Part shown: positions 35,045 through 43,578 of the stretch, piece after piece
How positions within the stretch are numbered: the first letter of the stretch is position 1
Layout of the letters: the number at the start of each line of letters is the position of its first letter
NCBI RefSeq assembly: GCF_001468465.1
Contig: NZ_LNSA01000005.1
Span: 163,325 to 227,324, forward strand
Length of the DNA stretch: 64,000 nt
Direction: 5' to 3'
From: Sphingopyxis sp. H115
GTDB lineage: Bacteria > Pseudomonadota > Alphaproteobacteria > Sphingomonadales > Sphingomonadaceae
The notes under the pieces: generated by a model
Databases searched by the model: none
What the model saw: only the letters and a program-made list of their open reading frames with translations
What the model was told of the DNA's origin: nothing
Made by a program: the position numbers and the translations under genes

Positions 35045-38000
35045 TCAAAAGATCAGGTTGAAACCGAGCGTGACCGAACGCCCGTTCTTGATATAGGCAC
35101 GGCTCGCCCCGTCGCTGGACGAGACGGTCTGCCAATAGGTGTGCGAATCGAGCAGGTTGCGAACCTGCAGCTGTATCGACGATTTTTCCTTGAAGCTTTT
35201 GCGGAAGGTCAGGTCGATGAAGCTATAGGCCTGTTCATAGGGGTCGTTGCCGAAGTCGTTGATCCCCGCCAGGAATTTCGATTGATAATTCCACGCGCCA
35301 TAGACTTCCCACCCGTCACGCTGCCAGAAAAGCTGCAGGTTTGCGATGGTTTCGGGGGTCTCCATCAGCGGCAGTGTATAGCCTTCGGGGTGCCACGACA
35401 GGCCGGTCGCCGCCTTGGAACGCTGCAGCGTCAGATTGCCGCCGACGCCCAGCGAACCGAACACGCCGGGCAGCCAGTGCAACAGCTGCTGCGCGCTGAA
35501 CTCGACGCCATAGACATCGGCCCATTTGCCGTTGTTGGGCATGGAGATCACGACGCCCTCAGGATTGATATTCTCCCCCGTCGTACCGTCGCGGATGTTA
35601 CTCGACGAGGAACGGAACAGGAAATTGTCGATTTGCTTGTAGAAGGCGGCGATCGAATAGGCTCCCGTCCGCCCTGCATAATGTTCGAGCGACAGGTCGA
35701 AATTGGTCGAACGCAGCGGCTTCAAATCGGGGTTCCCCATTTCGATACCCGCCAGCACCCAGTCGCTCGTGGGATTTTCCACGCCGTCGCCATCGGGATC
35801 GCGGTCATAGCTATATTCACGCGCCGAACTCATCCGCGCGATGTCGGGCCGGGCGAAGCTGGTCCAGATCGCGCCGCGCAGCTTGGTGCGGTTATTGAAA
35901 TCATAATTGACGTGGATCGACGGCAGCCAGTTGGTGAAGTTCGACCGGTCGCGCGTGTAGCGCGCACCCTGGACCGGATCGATATTCCATGCCTCGATCG
36001 TGTTCCGGGTATTTTCCATGCGAACGCCCGCTATCACTTGCGCGCGGCCGATTTGTGCTGTCGCCATGGCATAGGTGGACAGGACGCGCTCATTGAAACG
36101 AAAGCTGTCTTCGTCGGATATTTCAGCCTGCGAATGATCGACCGCAAAACCGTCGAATATCGTGCTTTCGCCGCGTTCGGCGCGCTGCAATTCGGCCAAC
36201 ATCGCCTTGTTGTCGATGGTGGTGCCCAGGCGATAGAGGTCCTTATAAGCGCCGCCGAACAGGCTGGTCACTTCCTTGCCATAGAAGGGCGCGAAGTCTG
36301 CGAGCGTTCCATCGGCATTGAGGTCGAGGAACGATCCTTCATAGGTGCGGCGGCGCGAGTTATAATATTTGAAACCGGTCTTCACTGTCTCCAGCCAGTC
36401 GCCGCCGACATCCCATTCCGCGTTGAACTGCGCTTGCCACAGCTTCTCGCTGCTGCCGCCGACTTCGCCTTCCAGGCCGGCGAAGTCATATTCGGACGGG
36501 TCCTGCACAGCCGCCATGCCCGCGTCGTTGAGCAGCCATTTGGGAAAGCGGGAGTCCTCGGCGGCGGAAAACAGCACCCCGCTGTTACCAAGCCAGCCAT
36601 ATTTGTCGCTGCGAAACTCCAACTCGTAACCGTCGTCCAGATTGTCCTCCGACCGCGAATAGGACAGGTCATAATCGATCTTCACCGCGCCGAAACGCGA
36701 TTCCCCCCCGAAATTTGCCGAAGCCAGGTTGCCGGTTTCATTCGACGCCTGCCAGAAACGGCGCAGACGAAAGCCTTGCGGGTCCCAAAGCCCCGATCCG
36801 CCGAAAAGACTGTAGAAAGAACGCGAAGAACGATCCGCATCACTAATGATCCCGTCCTCGTCGCGATCGACGATCTGGCCGGGCGTATAGCCATAGATGC
36901 GGCCCAGCGCCGAGTCATGGCCGACGACATTGTCATCGGGCTGCAACAGGCCGGTGTCCGATTTGTCGACCTGAACTAGTCGTGCGGAATTGCGCGTCGT
37001 GTCGTTGCGGAAGTTCAGCCGGCTCCGAAATTCTTTCTTGCGGTACCGGTTATACTGGCCGCGCAGGTGAAAGTCGTGATCGTCCGACCGGTAATCGATG
37101 CTGGAATTAACGCCCCAGCGTTGCACTTCGGTCTCGCCAAAGGCCAGATCCATGCCGCGCAGGACAAAGCGATTGGGGTCCCATCCCAGCGTTTCGCTAT
37201 CTTCATACCAACGGTCGGGCTGGTTATCGCCATCGACGCCATTCTGCTCGAACTGTGATTTGCGTTGGCTCCAGCTTGCCGAGACAAATACACCGAAATT
37301 GTCAGTGAACTGGCGTGATGCCGCCGCAGATACTTGTGCCGATTTGCGATGGTCGAACTTGTCGAGCAGGCCGCCCTCGGCCGACAGACGAACATAGGTC
37401 GGACCCTGATCGAAGGCAGTCGGGGTCGAAATGTCGATCGAACCGCCCAACGCGTCACCATCGCGATCCGGGGTCAGCGTCTTGAACACCGATATTTCCT
37501 TGATCCCGTCGGGGGGAAGTACCGACAGGCGGACGCCGCGATAGAAGACATCGTCGCGTGACCCGGCCCCGCCCAGGCGCACGCCGTTGATCGAATAATT
37601 GTTGAGCTCGGTAGACAGGCCACGCACCGTTACGCGGTCCCCTTCGCCGGTCGTCGCGCTCCGTACTGCGTTGACGCCCGGCATGCGCGCCATCGCCTCC
37701 GACACGTTATTTGCGGGCAGCTTGCCCATGTCGTCGGCGCTGATAGTGTCGGAGACGACGTTGCTCTTACGTTTTTTGTCGAGCGATTCTTGCACCGCTT
37801 CGAAATAACCGGTGACGACGATTTCTTCGGGTTCGCTCGGGGCCACCGCTTGGGCCGTCACGGACGGAGCAGCAAGCGTGCGGGTGGTTGCGGCCTTGGT
37901 GTTTACCGACGTTGCGGCTGCCTTTCGCGATACCCGGACGATAACGGTGCGCCCTTGGAGGCGCGTATCGACCCCGCTGCCCGCGACCAGCCTCGCCAAG

Positions 38001-38257
38001 GCCGCTTCGGCATTCAGCGTACCCGATACGCCGGGGCTGCGCCGCCCGCGCAATATGTCGGCCGACGCCGCGACCTGAATGCCGGTCACGCGTGAATATT
38101 GGCGCAATGCCCCGGCCAGGTCCTGCGCCGGAATGGCAAAGGAAAAGACCCGGCTGTCGGCCGCGCGGGCGGCGTCAATCGGTATGGTGGCCGCGATCGA
38201 GGCGAGCGAAAGGGTCAGCGCCGAAATTCCGGCGCGGGTCGACGTCGAGACAAACAT
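35045..38257 (-). CDS. TonB-dependent transducer-type receptor with STN signalling domain
   Basis: 1070 residues from the ATG at 38257 (MFVSTSTRAG) with GGGGGAT upstream. After the signal peptide comes a secretin/TonB short N-terminal domain (about 35-110: FSFAIPAQDLAGALRQYSRV, then VSGTLNAEAALARLV). The TonB box EEIVVTGYFEAV and a plug (KSNVVSDTISADDMGKLPA, VTVRGLSTELN) follow, then a large barrel ending TLGFNLIF. STN domains pass ligand signals to FecR-type antisigma factors, here encoded just upstream, so the receptor should control its own transcription. Confidence 0.95.
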   Translation of the reverse strand: MFVSTSTRAGISALTLSLASIAATIPIDAARAADSRVFSFAIPAQDLAGALRQYSRVTGIQVAASADILRGRRSPGVSGTLNAEAALARLVAGSGVDTRLQGRTVIVRVSRKAAATSVNTKAATTRTLAAPSVTAQAVAPSEPEEIVVTGYFEAVQESLDKKRKSNVVSDTISADDMGKLPANNVSEAMARMPGVNAVRSATTGEGDRVTVRGLSTELNNYSINGVRLGGAGSRDDVFYRGVRLSVLPPDGIKEISVFKTLTPDRDGDALGGSIDISTPTAFDQGPTYVRLSAEGGLLDKFDHRKSAQVSAAASRQFTDNFGVFVSASWSQRKSQFEQNGVDGDNQPDRWYEDSETLGWDPNRFVLRGMDLAFGETEVQRWGVNSSIDYRSDDHDFHLRGQYNRYRKKEFRSRLNFRNDTTRNSARLVQVDKSDTGLLQPDDNVVGHDSALGRIYGYTPGQIVDRDEDGIISDADRSSRSFYSLFGGSGLWDPQGFRLRRFWQASNETGNLASANFGGESRFGAVKIDYDLSYSRSEDNLDDGYELEFRSDKYGWLGNSGVLFSAAEDSRFPKWLLNDAGMAAVQDPSEYDFAGLEGEVGGSSEKLWQAQFNAEWDVGGDWLETVKTGFKYYNSRRRTYEGSFLDLNADGTLADFAPFYGKEVTSLFGGAYKDLYRLGTTIDNKAMLAELQRAERGESTIFDGFAVDHSQAEISDEDSFRFNERVLSTYAMATAQIGRAQVIAGVRMENTRNTIEAWNIDPVQGARYTRDRSNFTNWLPSIHVNYDFNNRTKLRGAIWTSFARPDIARMSSAREYSYDRDPDGDGVENPTSDWVLAGIEMGNPDLKPLRSTNFDLSLEHYAGRTGAYSIAAFYKQIDNFLFRSSSSNIRDGTTGENINPEGVVISMPNNGKWADVYGVEFSAQQLLHWLPGVFGSLGVGGNLTLQRSKAATGLSWHPEGYTLPLMETPETIANLQLFWQRDGWEVYGAWNYQSKFLAGINDFGNDPYEQAYSFIDLTFRKSFKEKSSIQLQVRNLLDSHTYWQTVSSSDGASRAYIKNGRSVTLGFNLIF

Positions 38258-38290
38258 GAAATCCCCCGGCAAATATGTTGATACCGCGAG

Positions 38291-38320
38291 TAAGACGGGA
38301 TTCAATCTGGGAACCCGACA
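38291..38320 (-). promoter_or_regulatory. Candidate ECF-sigma promoter of the STN receptor
   Basis: On the minus strand TGTCGGG (38320-38314) and CGTCTTA (38297-38291) are separated by 16 bp, 33 bp before the receptor start and downstream of fecR. The adjacent poly-A-rich block is also typical of FecI-type promoters. The consensus is inferred from a single site. Confidence 0.35.
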
Positions 38321-38388
38321 AATATTTTTTCTTACATTTTTGTGTAATTATTTTTAAATTTCAGAGACTTTCGTTTTTCTTCTGTCGC

Positions 38389-39396
38389 TTATCGTGACAG
38401 GACATAATGGGTCGATTCCTCTTCCCAGCGCAGGTCGTGGACGGCGGCGAGCGTTTCGAGCAGTTCGCGCGTTTCGTTCATGCGAAAGCGGCCGGTGATG
38501 CGCAGCGCGCCAAGCGCGGGGTCGGCGAGGACCACCGGCCGGTCCGAGGTGCGGTTGATCCGGTCGACCAGCCGGGCAAGCGTGGTGTCCTGGGCGTCGA
38601 ACCATCCGTCGATCCAGGCGGGTCGCGCGCCCAGCACATTGTTGAGCCGCTGCACGCCGTCTTTTGAGACGCTGAGCCCGCTGCCCGCGGGCAGGCGCCA
38701 TCCCGTGCCGCCCGCCTCGACTTTGACAAGCCCGCGATAGACACGAACCTCGCGTGTGCCTTCTGCCATCATGTCGACGTCGAAGGCAGTGCCGAGCACG
38801 GCGATCGAAGCATTGCCGACGTCGACCGAAAAGGATCGGAACCGTTCGTGTGCCACGTCGAAATAGGCTTCGCCTTCCTCCATCCGCACGTCGCGTGACC
38901 AAGGTGTCATTCGCACCGAGAGACGCGATCCGCCGCTGAGGTTAAGTTTCGACCCGTCGGCCAGCACGATCATGCGATTTGCGCCGCGCGCTGCGGTATA
39001 GGATTGCTCGGGCGCCAATATTCCCTGCACGACCGGTATCGTGAGTAGCAACAGGAGGATCGACGACGCCAGAATGGCCGCCCGCTGCGAACGCGGAAGC
39101 GTACGGGCGGCGACCGCTCGGTGCGGCGCACCGCTGTTTCCTGGCGTCCAGCGATATCCCTGCTGGTCATTGTCGTTTCGGGCACGCGGACCATTTGCCG
39201 CCGACAGACGAAGCGCCGCATCCAGCCCATCCGACTGCCAGAGTGCGGCCATTTCGGCATAGCTTTCCACATGGCGTGGATCCGCGGATATCCAGCGGTC
39301 GAACTCGGCAGCCGCGCGCGCATCCTGAAGGGGGCGGTTCATCAGCTCGGCCCAGGTCGCGGCCTGGCTCTCAATCTCTGCCTTGTCACTGCGCAT
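38389..39396 (-). CDS. FecR-family antisigma/sigma regulator
   Basis: 335 residues from 39396 (a second ATG at 39399 is equally possible). The cytosolic N-terminus has WAELMNRPLQDARAAAEFDRWISADPRHVESYA, which is split by no stop and is the usual FecR DUF4880 start. One membrane helix (about 125-145) is followed by the periplasmic FecR domain (DGSKLNLSGGSRLSVRMTP, GEAYFDVAH, ASIAVLGTAFDVD). It passes the receptor STN signal to the ECF sigma factor. The start overlaps the sigma stop. Confidence 0.92.
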   Translation of the reverse strand: MRSDKAEIESQAATWAELMNRPLQDARAAAEFDRWISADPRHVESYAEMAALWQSDGLDAALRLSAANGPRARNDNDQQGYRWTPGNSGAPHRAVAARTLPRSQRAAILASSILLLLLTIPVVQGILAPEQSYTAARGANRMIVLADGSKLNLSGGSRLSVRMTPWSRDVRMEEGEAYFDVAHERFRSFSVDVGNASIAVLGTAFDVDMMAEGTREVRVYRGLVKVEAGGTGWRLPAGSGLSVSKDGVQRLNNVLGARPAWIDGWFDAQDTTLARLVDRINRTSDRPVVLADPALGALRITGRFRMNETRELLETLAAVHDLRWEEESTHYVLSR

Positions 39397-39953
39397 CATG
39401 CGTTCCACACTGCCGGATCGATGCCAGCCCTCTCCATCGCACGTCGCAAGTCGATAAGCCCGCGCGTGATATGTTTTTCGACCGCCTTGGTGCTGATCGA
39501 CAATTCTTCGCCTATAACGCGGCAGCTTTCTTGCTGCAGGCGGCGGCGGATCAATACTTCGCGGCGCAGGCGAGGCATCCGGTTCAGGCATCGCTGGAAT
39601 ACTTCGACTGCGCGTTGGGAATCGAGCGCGCGGTCGAGTGAAGGCGCTTCGCTGACCACATCAACTTCGGGTTCGTCGGCGAGCCGGCTGTCGGCGCGAT
39701 AATGGTCGACCAGAAGGTTGTCGGCGATGCGAAAGCCAAGGGCAAAGACGCTTGCGATCCTCTTATCGCGGTGGACGACGATCAGGCGGGCGATTGTCTC
39801 CTGCGCAATATCCTCGGCTACATCGGTGCGGGCGCCGCGGGCGCGGATATAGCGCACCAGCGCGACCTGAACCGCTCGCCAGTCCTGCTTATCCGCCTCG
39901 TTGGGCGCGGCAACTCTGATGCCATTGTCCAGTAACCTATCGCTATGTGACAC
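39396..39953 (-). CDS. ECF sigma factor (FecI-like)
   Basis: 185 residues. Region 2 is seen as DVAEDIAQETIARLIV and IADNLLVDHYRADSRLADE. Region 4 is RMPRLRREVLIRRRLQQES, then ISTKAVEKHITRGLIDLRRAM. It should direct RNA polymerase to the receptor promoter when released by the FecR protein. Coupled to fecR by overlap; the downstream receptor and phosphatase are its likely targets. Confidence 0.92.
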   Translation of the reverse strand: MSHSDRLLDNGIRVAAPNEADKQDWRAVQVALVRYIRARGARTDVAEDIAQETIARLIVVHRDKRIASVFALGFRIADNLLVDHYRADSRLADEPEVDVVSEAPSLDRALDSQRAVEVFQRCLNRMPRLRREVLIRRRLQQESCRVIGEELSISTKAVEKHITRGLIDLRRAMERAGIDPAVWNA

Positions 39954-40152
39954 ATTGACTCCCGCCCGTTGGTCGGGCGCCGCAGCTAGCGAAGCTTGAT
40001 GACAGTTTTGCGAGCGGGGAAGGGTGGGTCGCGAGTCATTGTCTGACTGGCGGATCGGATTCTACACCGGAGTCTAAAATGCCACCCGCTCGTTTCCGGC
40101 CGACTTCGCGGGTAGAGTATCTCGTTTACGTCGCGAGGGCCGGCGTTCGAAT

Positions 40153-40205
40153 GTCCGCCAAGCAAAGTAGGCGCTGGAAAGCCGCCTGTCCGTTACCGGC
40201 CATTC
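40153..40205. repeat. Dispersed intergenic repeat, copy c
   Basis: GTCCGCC...GGAAAGCCGCCTGTCCGTTACCGGCCATTC-type sequence; the stretch GTCCGTTACCGGCC is identical to copy a at 23.7 kb. It lies 22 bp beyond the alginate-export-type gene stop. Confidence 0.45.
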
Positions 40206-40226
40206 AAGTCCGTCAGCATCGCCTCT

Positions 40227-41585
40227 TTACAGTTTGAGAAACACCTCGGTGCCCACCATGTGGATCGTGCGCGCGGGGCCGTTGTCGCGAATGAAGGCGC
40301 CGGGGCGGAAGGCCGAGAGCGAGGCGCCGAAGGACAGAATCTCGCTGGCTTGCCAACCGGCCGAAATCTCGATCTGGTTACCGATGCGGCGAGCGCGGCT
40401 GTCTCCTGCGGAGCGGATCAGCTGTCCGGGTATGTCGTAAATGCCGTCGCCGCGGTTTTGCCGCCAGAAGCGAGCTGCCGCAAGTTCAATGCTGATACCG
40501 GCGCCAAGATCAAAGTCGATGCTGGGATGAATATTGACGATATTGCGGGGGCCAATGGGCGATAGCTCGCCGAAATATTTTCCCTTGGGAAAGAGGGCAT
40601 TGAAGGTTCCGAGCCGGCGGTCGGCGGGATCGCGGTCGCCGCTCGCGATATTGGCGCGCAGTCGCAGGCGCGGTTCGAGCGGTACGCCCGCGAAACGCCA
40701 AGCGGTCTCCGTCGCGATGGACCAGGCGCGGATCGGGTCGTTGCCGAACCGGCCGCGCTGGATCATCGCTTCCCAGTTCCAGCCGAGACTGCCGCGCTGG
40801 CCGAAGATTCGCAGCCCGACGGTGTCGCGCGCCTCGCGGCCGGTGCGACCGGCAAAGCGAGCCTCCTCATTTTCATAGCCGAGCCAATAGGCATCGACGC
40901 CGATCCCCGTCGCTGGTCGGGCCGTCGCATAGATGCCATCCAGCCGCCGTGTCTTCGAGGTTGGGTCGTCGAAATCGCCGCCTCCCACCGCGACAGGTCG
41001 CAAGCGGAAGGCATCGATGCGAACCGGGCCGCGATCGACGATCGCGCGGACGCCGTCGAAGGCCTGCGGAATGTTCGGGCCGTAGCGAATGCCGACGAGC
41101 CGTTCGGACCCCAACGCGACCAGCTCGCGGCCTCCGCGCACGGTCAGGCTGCCACTATTACCCAAGGGGATGCGGACATCGGCAAAGCCCTGCAGCAGGT
41201 CGAGCCCGGTCTCGTCGGCGGGGCCTTCGCCCGCGCCGACGCCGCGCGCATGGCCCGCGATGCCCTGCACGAAAACGCGTGCCGGGCCGGCATGCAGATC
41301 GGCATGCGGCATGGCGCGGAGCCAGAGATAGCCGTCGTCCGGTGCAGGCGGATCGCCCCATAGATTATTGTCGAAGCCCTCGAACCGCGCCCGCGCTTCG
41401 CCGCCGAGGGTCAAATAGATCTCGCCGTCCGCGTCGAGCGGAAGATATTTGACCTCGCGCCAGCCGAATTGCTCCTTCGTCCGCAGCACCGACCAGTCTT
41501 CGTCATAGCGCAGGTTGGTCTGATCGACCTCCTGCGCCCATGCGGCGGCGGGCGCGAGCGCAGCGAGAAGCGCCAGAGAGCGCAT
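40227..41585 (-). CDS. Alginate-export-type outer-membrane protein
   Basis: 452 residues from the ATG at 41585, overlapping the MFS stop. The signal peptide MRSLALLAALAPAAAWAQEV is clear. The body is beta-barrel-like with alternating segments (EIYLTLGGEARARFEGF, LTVRGGRELVALGSERLVG, DAYWLGYENEE) and ends VGTEVFLKL. It resembles the alginate export (AlgE-like) domain family, whose members are outer-membrane channels for diverse anionic compounds. As last gene of an operon with an MFS transporter it may complete an export or import route. Substrate unknown. Confidence 0.8.
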   Translation of the reverse strand: MRSLALLAALAPAAAWAQEVDQTNLRYDEDWSVLRTKEQFGWREVKYLPLDADGEIYLTLGGEARARFEGFDNNLWGDPPAPDDGYLWLRAMPHADLHAGPARVFVQGIAGHARGVGAGEGPADETGLDLLQGFADVRIPLGNSGSLTVRGGRELVALGSERLVGIRYGPNIPQAFDGVRAIVDRGPVRIDAFRLRPVAVGGGDFDDPTSKTRRLDGIYATARPATGIGVDAYWLGYENEEARFAGRTGREARDTVGLRIFGQRGSLGWNWEAMIQRGRFGNDPIRAWSIATETAWRFAGVPLEPRLRLRANIASGDRDPADRRLGTFNALFPKGKYFGELSPIGPRNIVNIHPSIDFDLGAGISIELAAARFWRQNRGDGIYDIPGQLIRSAGDSRARRIGNQIEISAGWQASEILSFGASLSAFRPGAFIRDNGPARTIHMVGTEVFLKL

Positions 41586-43168
41586 CAACGGCGCGTGACG
41601 AAGTGGCGCGCTACCGGCGGTGTATCTTCCGAACGGAAAGCGGCGAGCGCCTCTTGCTGAATGCGGTCGGCATTGGTGACGCGGTCGTGCTGGCGTAGAT
41701 GTTCGAGCCAGCTTTCCACGGTGAAGGTTTCGACCACAGTGCCGGGCTGCGACGTATCTTCGTAGACGCCCCAATGGATCGCGCCGTCGCGGCGGCGGAT
41801 GCGTCGCATCTCCTGCATCGCGGCAAAGAAGTCGGAGACCTTGGCAGGATCGACGCGATATTCGATCGTCACGAGCACCGGGCCGCTGTCATGCTCGACC
41901 GTGCCATCGACGAGCGGCGCTGGCCAATGCGCCGAGGGGGCGAGGTCGAGCGTGCTCGCGCGGTCAAGCGGAAAGCGCCAGGCGAGGGTCAGGCCGACGG
42001 CGGCGAGCAGACCGGCCGCGACGAGCAACGTCGAAGGCACGCCGATTGACGAGGCGACCGAGCCCCACAAGGTCGAGCCGGCCGCCATCGATCCTTGGAA
42101 AACGAGGAGATAGATGGCGAGCGCGCGCGCCTTGACCCATCCGGGCGAGGTTGCCTGCGCGCCGCCGTTCAGCGACGCCATCATCGCGATCCACGCGAGC
42201 CCGGCGACGAAGAGCGCGGCGGCGGCGGTCGCGAACACGCCCGCTTGCGACAGGCCGGCCATCGCCACAGCGAGCAGGATCGAAGCCGCGAGGGTGATCG
42301 CATTGGCGCCCATCTTGCCGCGCAGTTTGGGCATCACCAGTGCGCCCGTGATCGCGCCGAGACCCATGAAAGTGAGCAGACCGCCATAGCCGAGCGGGCC
42401 GAGTTCGAGGTCGCGCCGCGCGATGATCGGGAGCAGCGCCCACAGCCCGCTTGCGAAGAGGAAAAAACCGACCGACCGGATCAGCACCACCTGCAATTCC
42501 GGCGCGCGCAGCGCATAGCGGAGCCCGGCGCGCATTGCGCCGACCATATGTTCGGCGGGAAGGTGGCGGTCGGGCGCGACGCGCCGCCAGCGTGCTAGCA
42601 CCGCCAATATGCCGAGGATCGAGAGCGCGTTGGCCGCGAACACCGCGGCGGGTCCCGACGCGGCGATAATCAGCCCGCCAAGCGCCGGGCCGATCGCGCG
42701 CGCGATATTGACCCCGAGCGAGTTGAGCGCGACAGCCTGTTGCAGGGCGGGCCTGGGGACGAGTTCGGGGACGATCGCCTGGAAGGCAGGCGCCGAGAAA
42801 GCGGCACCCATTGCGATCGCGGCGGTGAAAACGAGCAGGATCCACGCGGTCGTGAAGCCGGCGAGCGTAATTGCCGCGAGCGTCATCGCGGCGACAAGGC
42901 CGAAGAGCTGGGCGCCGATCAGCAGCTTTCGCCGGTCGACGATATCGGCGAGCGCGCCTGCAGGCAGCGCAAGCACGAACATCGGAAAGGTGGTCGCGGC
43001 CTGCACCAGCGCGACCATCAGCGGATCGGGCGACAACGAAGTCATCAGCCAGCCCGCGCCGACATCGTGCATCCAGGTGCCGATGTTCGAGACCACGGTC
43101 GCGATCCACAGCGCGCGGAAAACGGGATTCTCCAGCGGGCGCGGGTCGGGTTGGGCGGTGTCGGTCAT
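41585..43168 (-). CDS. MFS transporter (EntS/MFS_3 type)
   Basis: 527 residues from the ATG at 43168 (MTDTAQPD), overlapping the DoxX stop. About 12 membrane helices are visible, with PVFRALWIATVVSNIGTWM at the start and the loop motif GALADIVDRRKLLI between helices 2 and 3. The C-terminal ~95 residues (VLVTIEYRVDPAKVSDFFAA, then AIHWGVYEDTSQPGTVVETF) form a soluble domain resembling antibiotic-biosynthesis-monooxygenase-like folds, typical of the MFS_3 family. Likely an exporter of a small molecule; substrate not determinable. Confidence 0.9.
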   Translation of the reverse strand: MTDTAQPDPRPLENPVFRALWIATVVSNIGTWMHDVGAGWLMTSLSPDPLMVALVQAATTFPMFVLALPAGALADIVDRRKLLIGAQLFGLVAAMTLAAITLAGFTTAWILLVFTAAIAMGAAFSAPAFQAIVPELVPRPALQQAVALNSLGVNIARAIGPALGGLIIAASGPAAVFAANALSILGILAVLARWRRVAPDRHLPAEHMVGAMRAGLRYALRAPELQVVLIRSVGFFLFASGLWALLPIIARRDLELGPLGYGGLLTFMGLGAITGALVMPKLRGKMGANAITLAASILLAVAMAGLSQAGVFATAAAALFVAGLAWIAMMASLNGGAQATSPGWVKARALAIYLLVFQGSMAAGSTLWGSVASSIGVPSTLLVAAGLLAAVGLTLAWRFPLDRASTLDLAPSAHWPAPLVDGTVEHDSGPVLVTIEYRVDPAKVSDFFAAMQEMRRIRRRDGAIHWGVYEDTSQPGTVVETFTVESWLEHLRQHDRVTNADRIQQEALAAFRSEDTPPVARHFVTRR

Positions 43169-43575
43169 CCCTTGCGGTCGCGCAGGATGGCCGCCAGCAT
43201 CAGTCCGCCGATCAGTCCGAGATGTTCGAGGAAGGTGTTGCGCTCGTGGAAACGCGCCATCGGGTCGGATACCTGCCAGAAGGGGTGCGCGATCAGCGTG
43301 GCGATCGCGGTGAATATCCCGAGCGCGCCCGCGCCGAGCCACGCGTGGCGGCCGAGGATAATCAGCAGCGACCCGCCGATCTGGACGAGGATGGTCGCGG
43401 CAACGGTCAGGATCACGGGCTCGAGCCCGAAATGCCGCGCTTCGCCGAGCGCGCCGGGCAGGTCGGTGAGCTTGGCGATGCCGCTTGTCCAATAGGGAAG
43501 CGTCAACAGGGTCGCGGCGAGGATTGCGAAGCGATTGTCTTCAAGCAGGCGGGCGATGGGGGCTGGAGTGGCCAT
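43165..43575 (-). CDS. DoxX-family membrane protein
   Basis: 136 residues with four hydrophobic helices (FAILAATLLTLPYWTSGIAKL, VILTVAATILVQIGGSLLIIL, and so on) and the DoxX-type SGIAKL and FHERNTFLEHLGLIGG segments. DoxX-like proteins are quinone-linked or redox-associated membrane proteins in some systems; the role here is unknown. It overlaps the MFS gene and follows the amidohydrolase by 3 bp. Confidence 0.9.
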   Translation of the reverse strand: MATPAPIARLLEDNRFAILAATLLTLPYWTSGIAKLTDLPGALGEARHFGLEPVILTVAATILVQIGGSLLIILGRHAWLGAGALGIFTAIATLIAHPFWQVSDPMARFHERNTFLEHLGLIGGLMLAAILRDRKG

Positions 43576-43578
43576 CGG

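Noticed and set aside
34829..36979. A 716-codon plus-strand frame opposite the STN receptor
   Set aside because: The receptor and phosphatase explain this region; no family similarity seen in the antisense frame.
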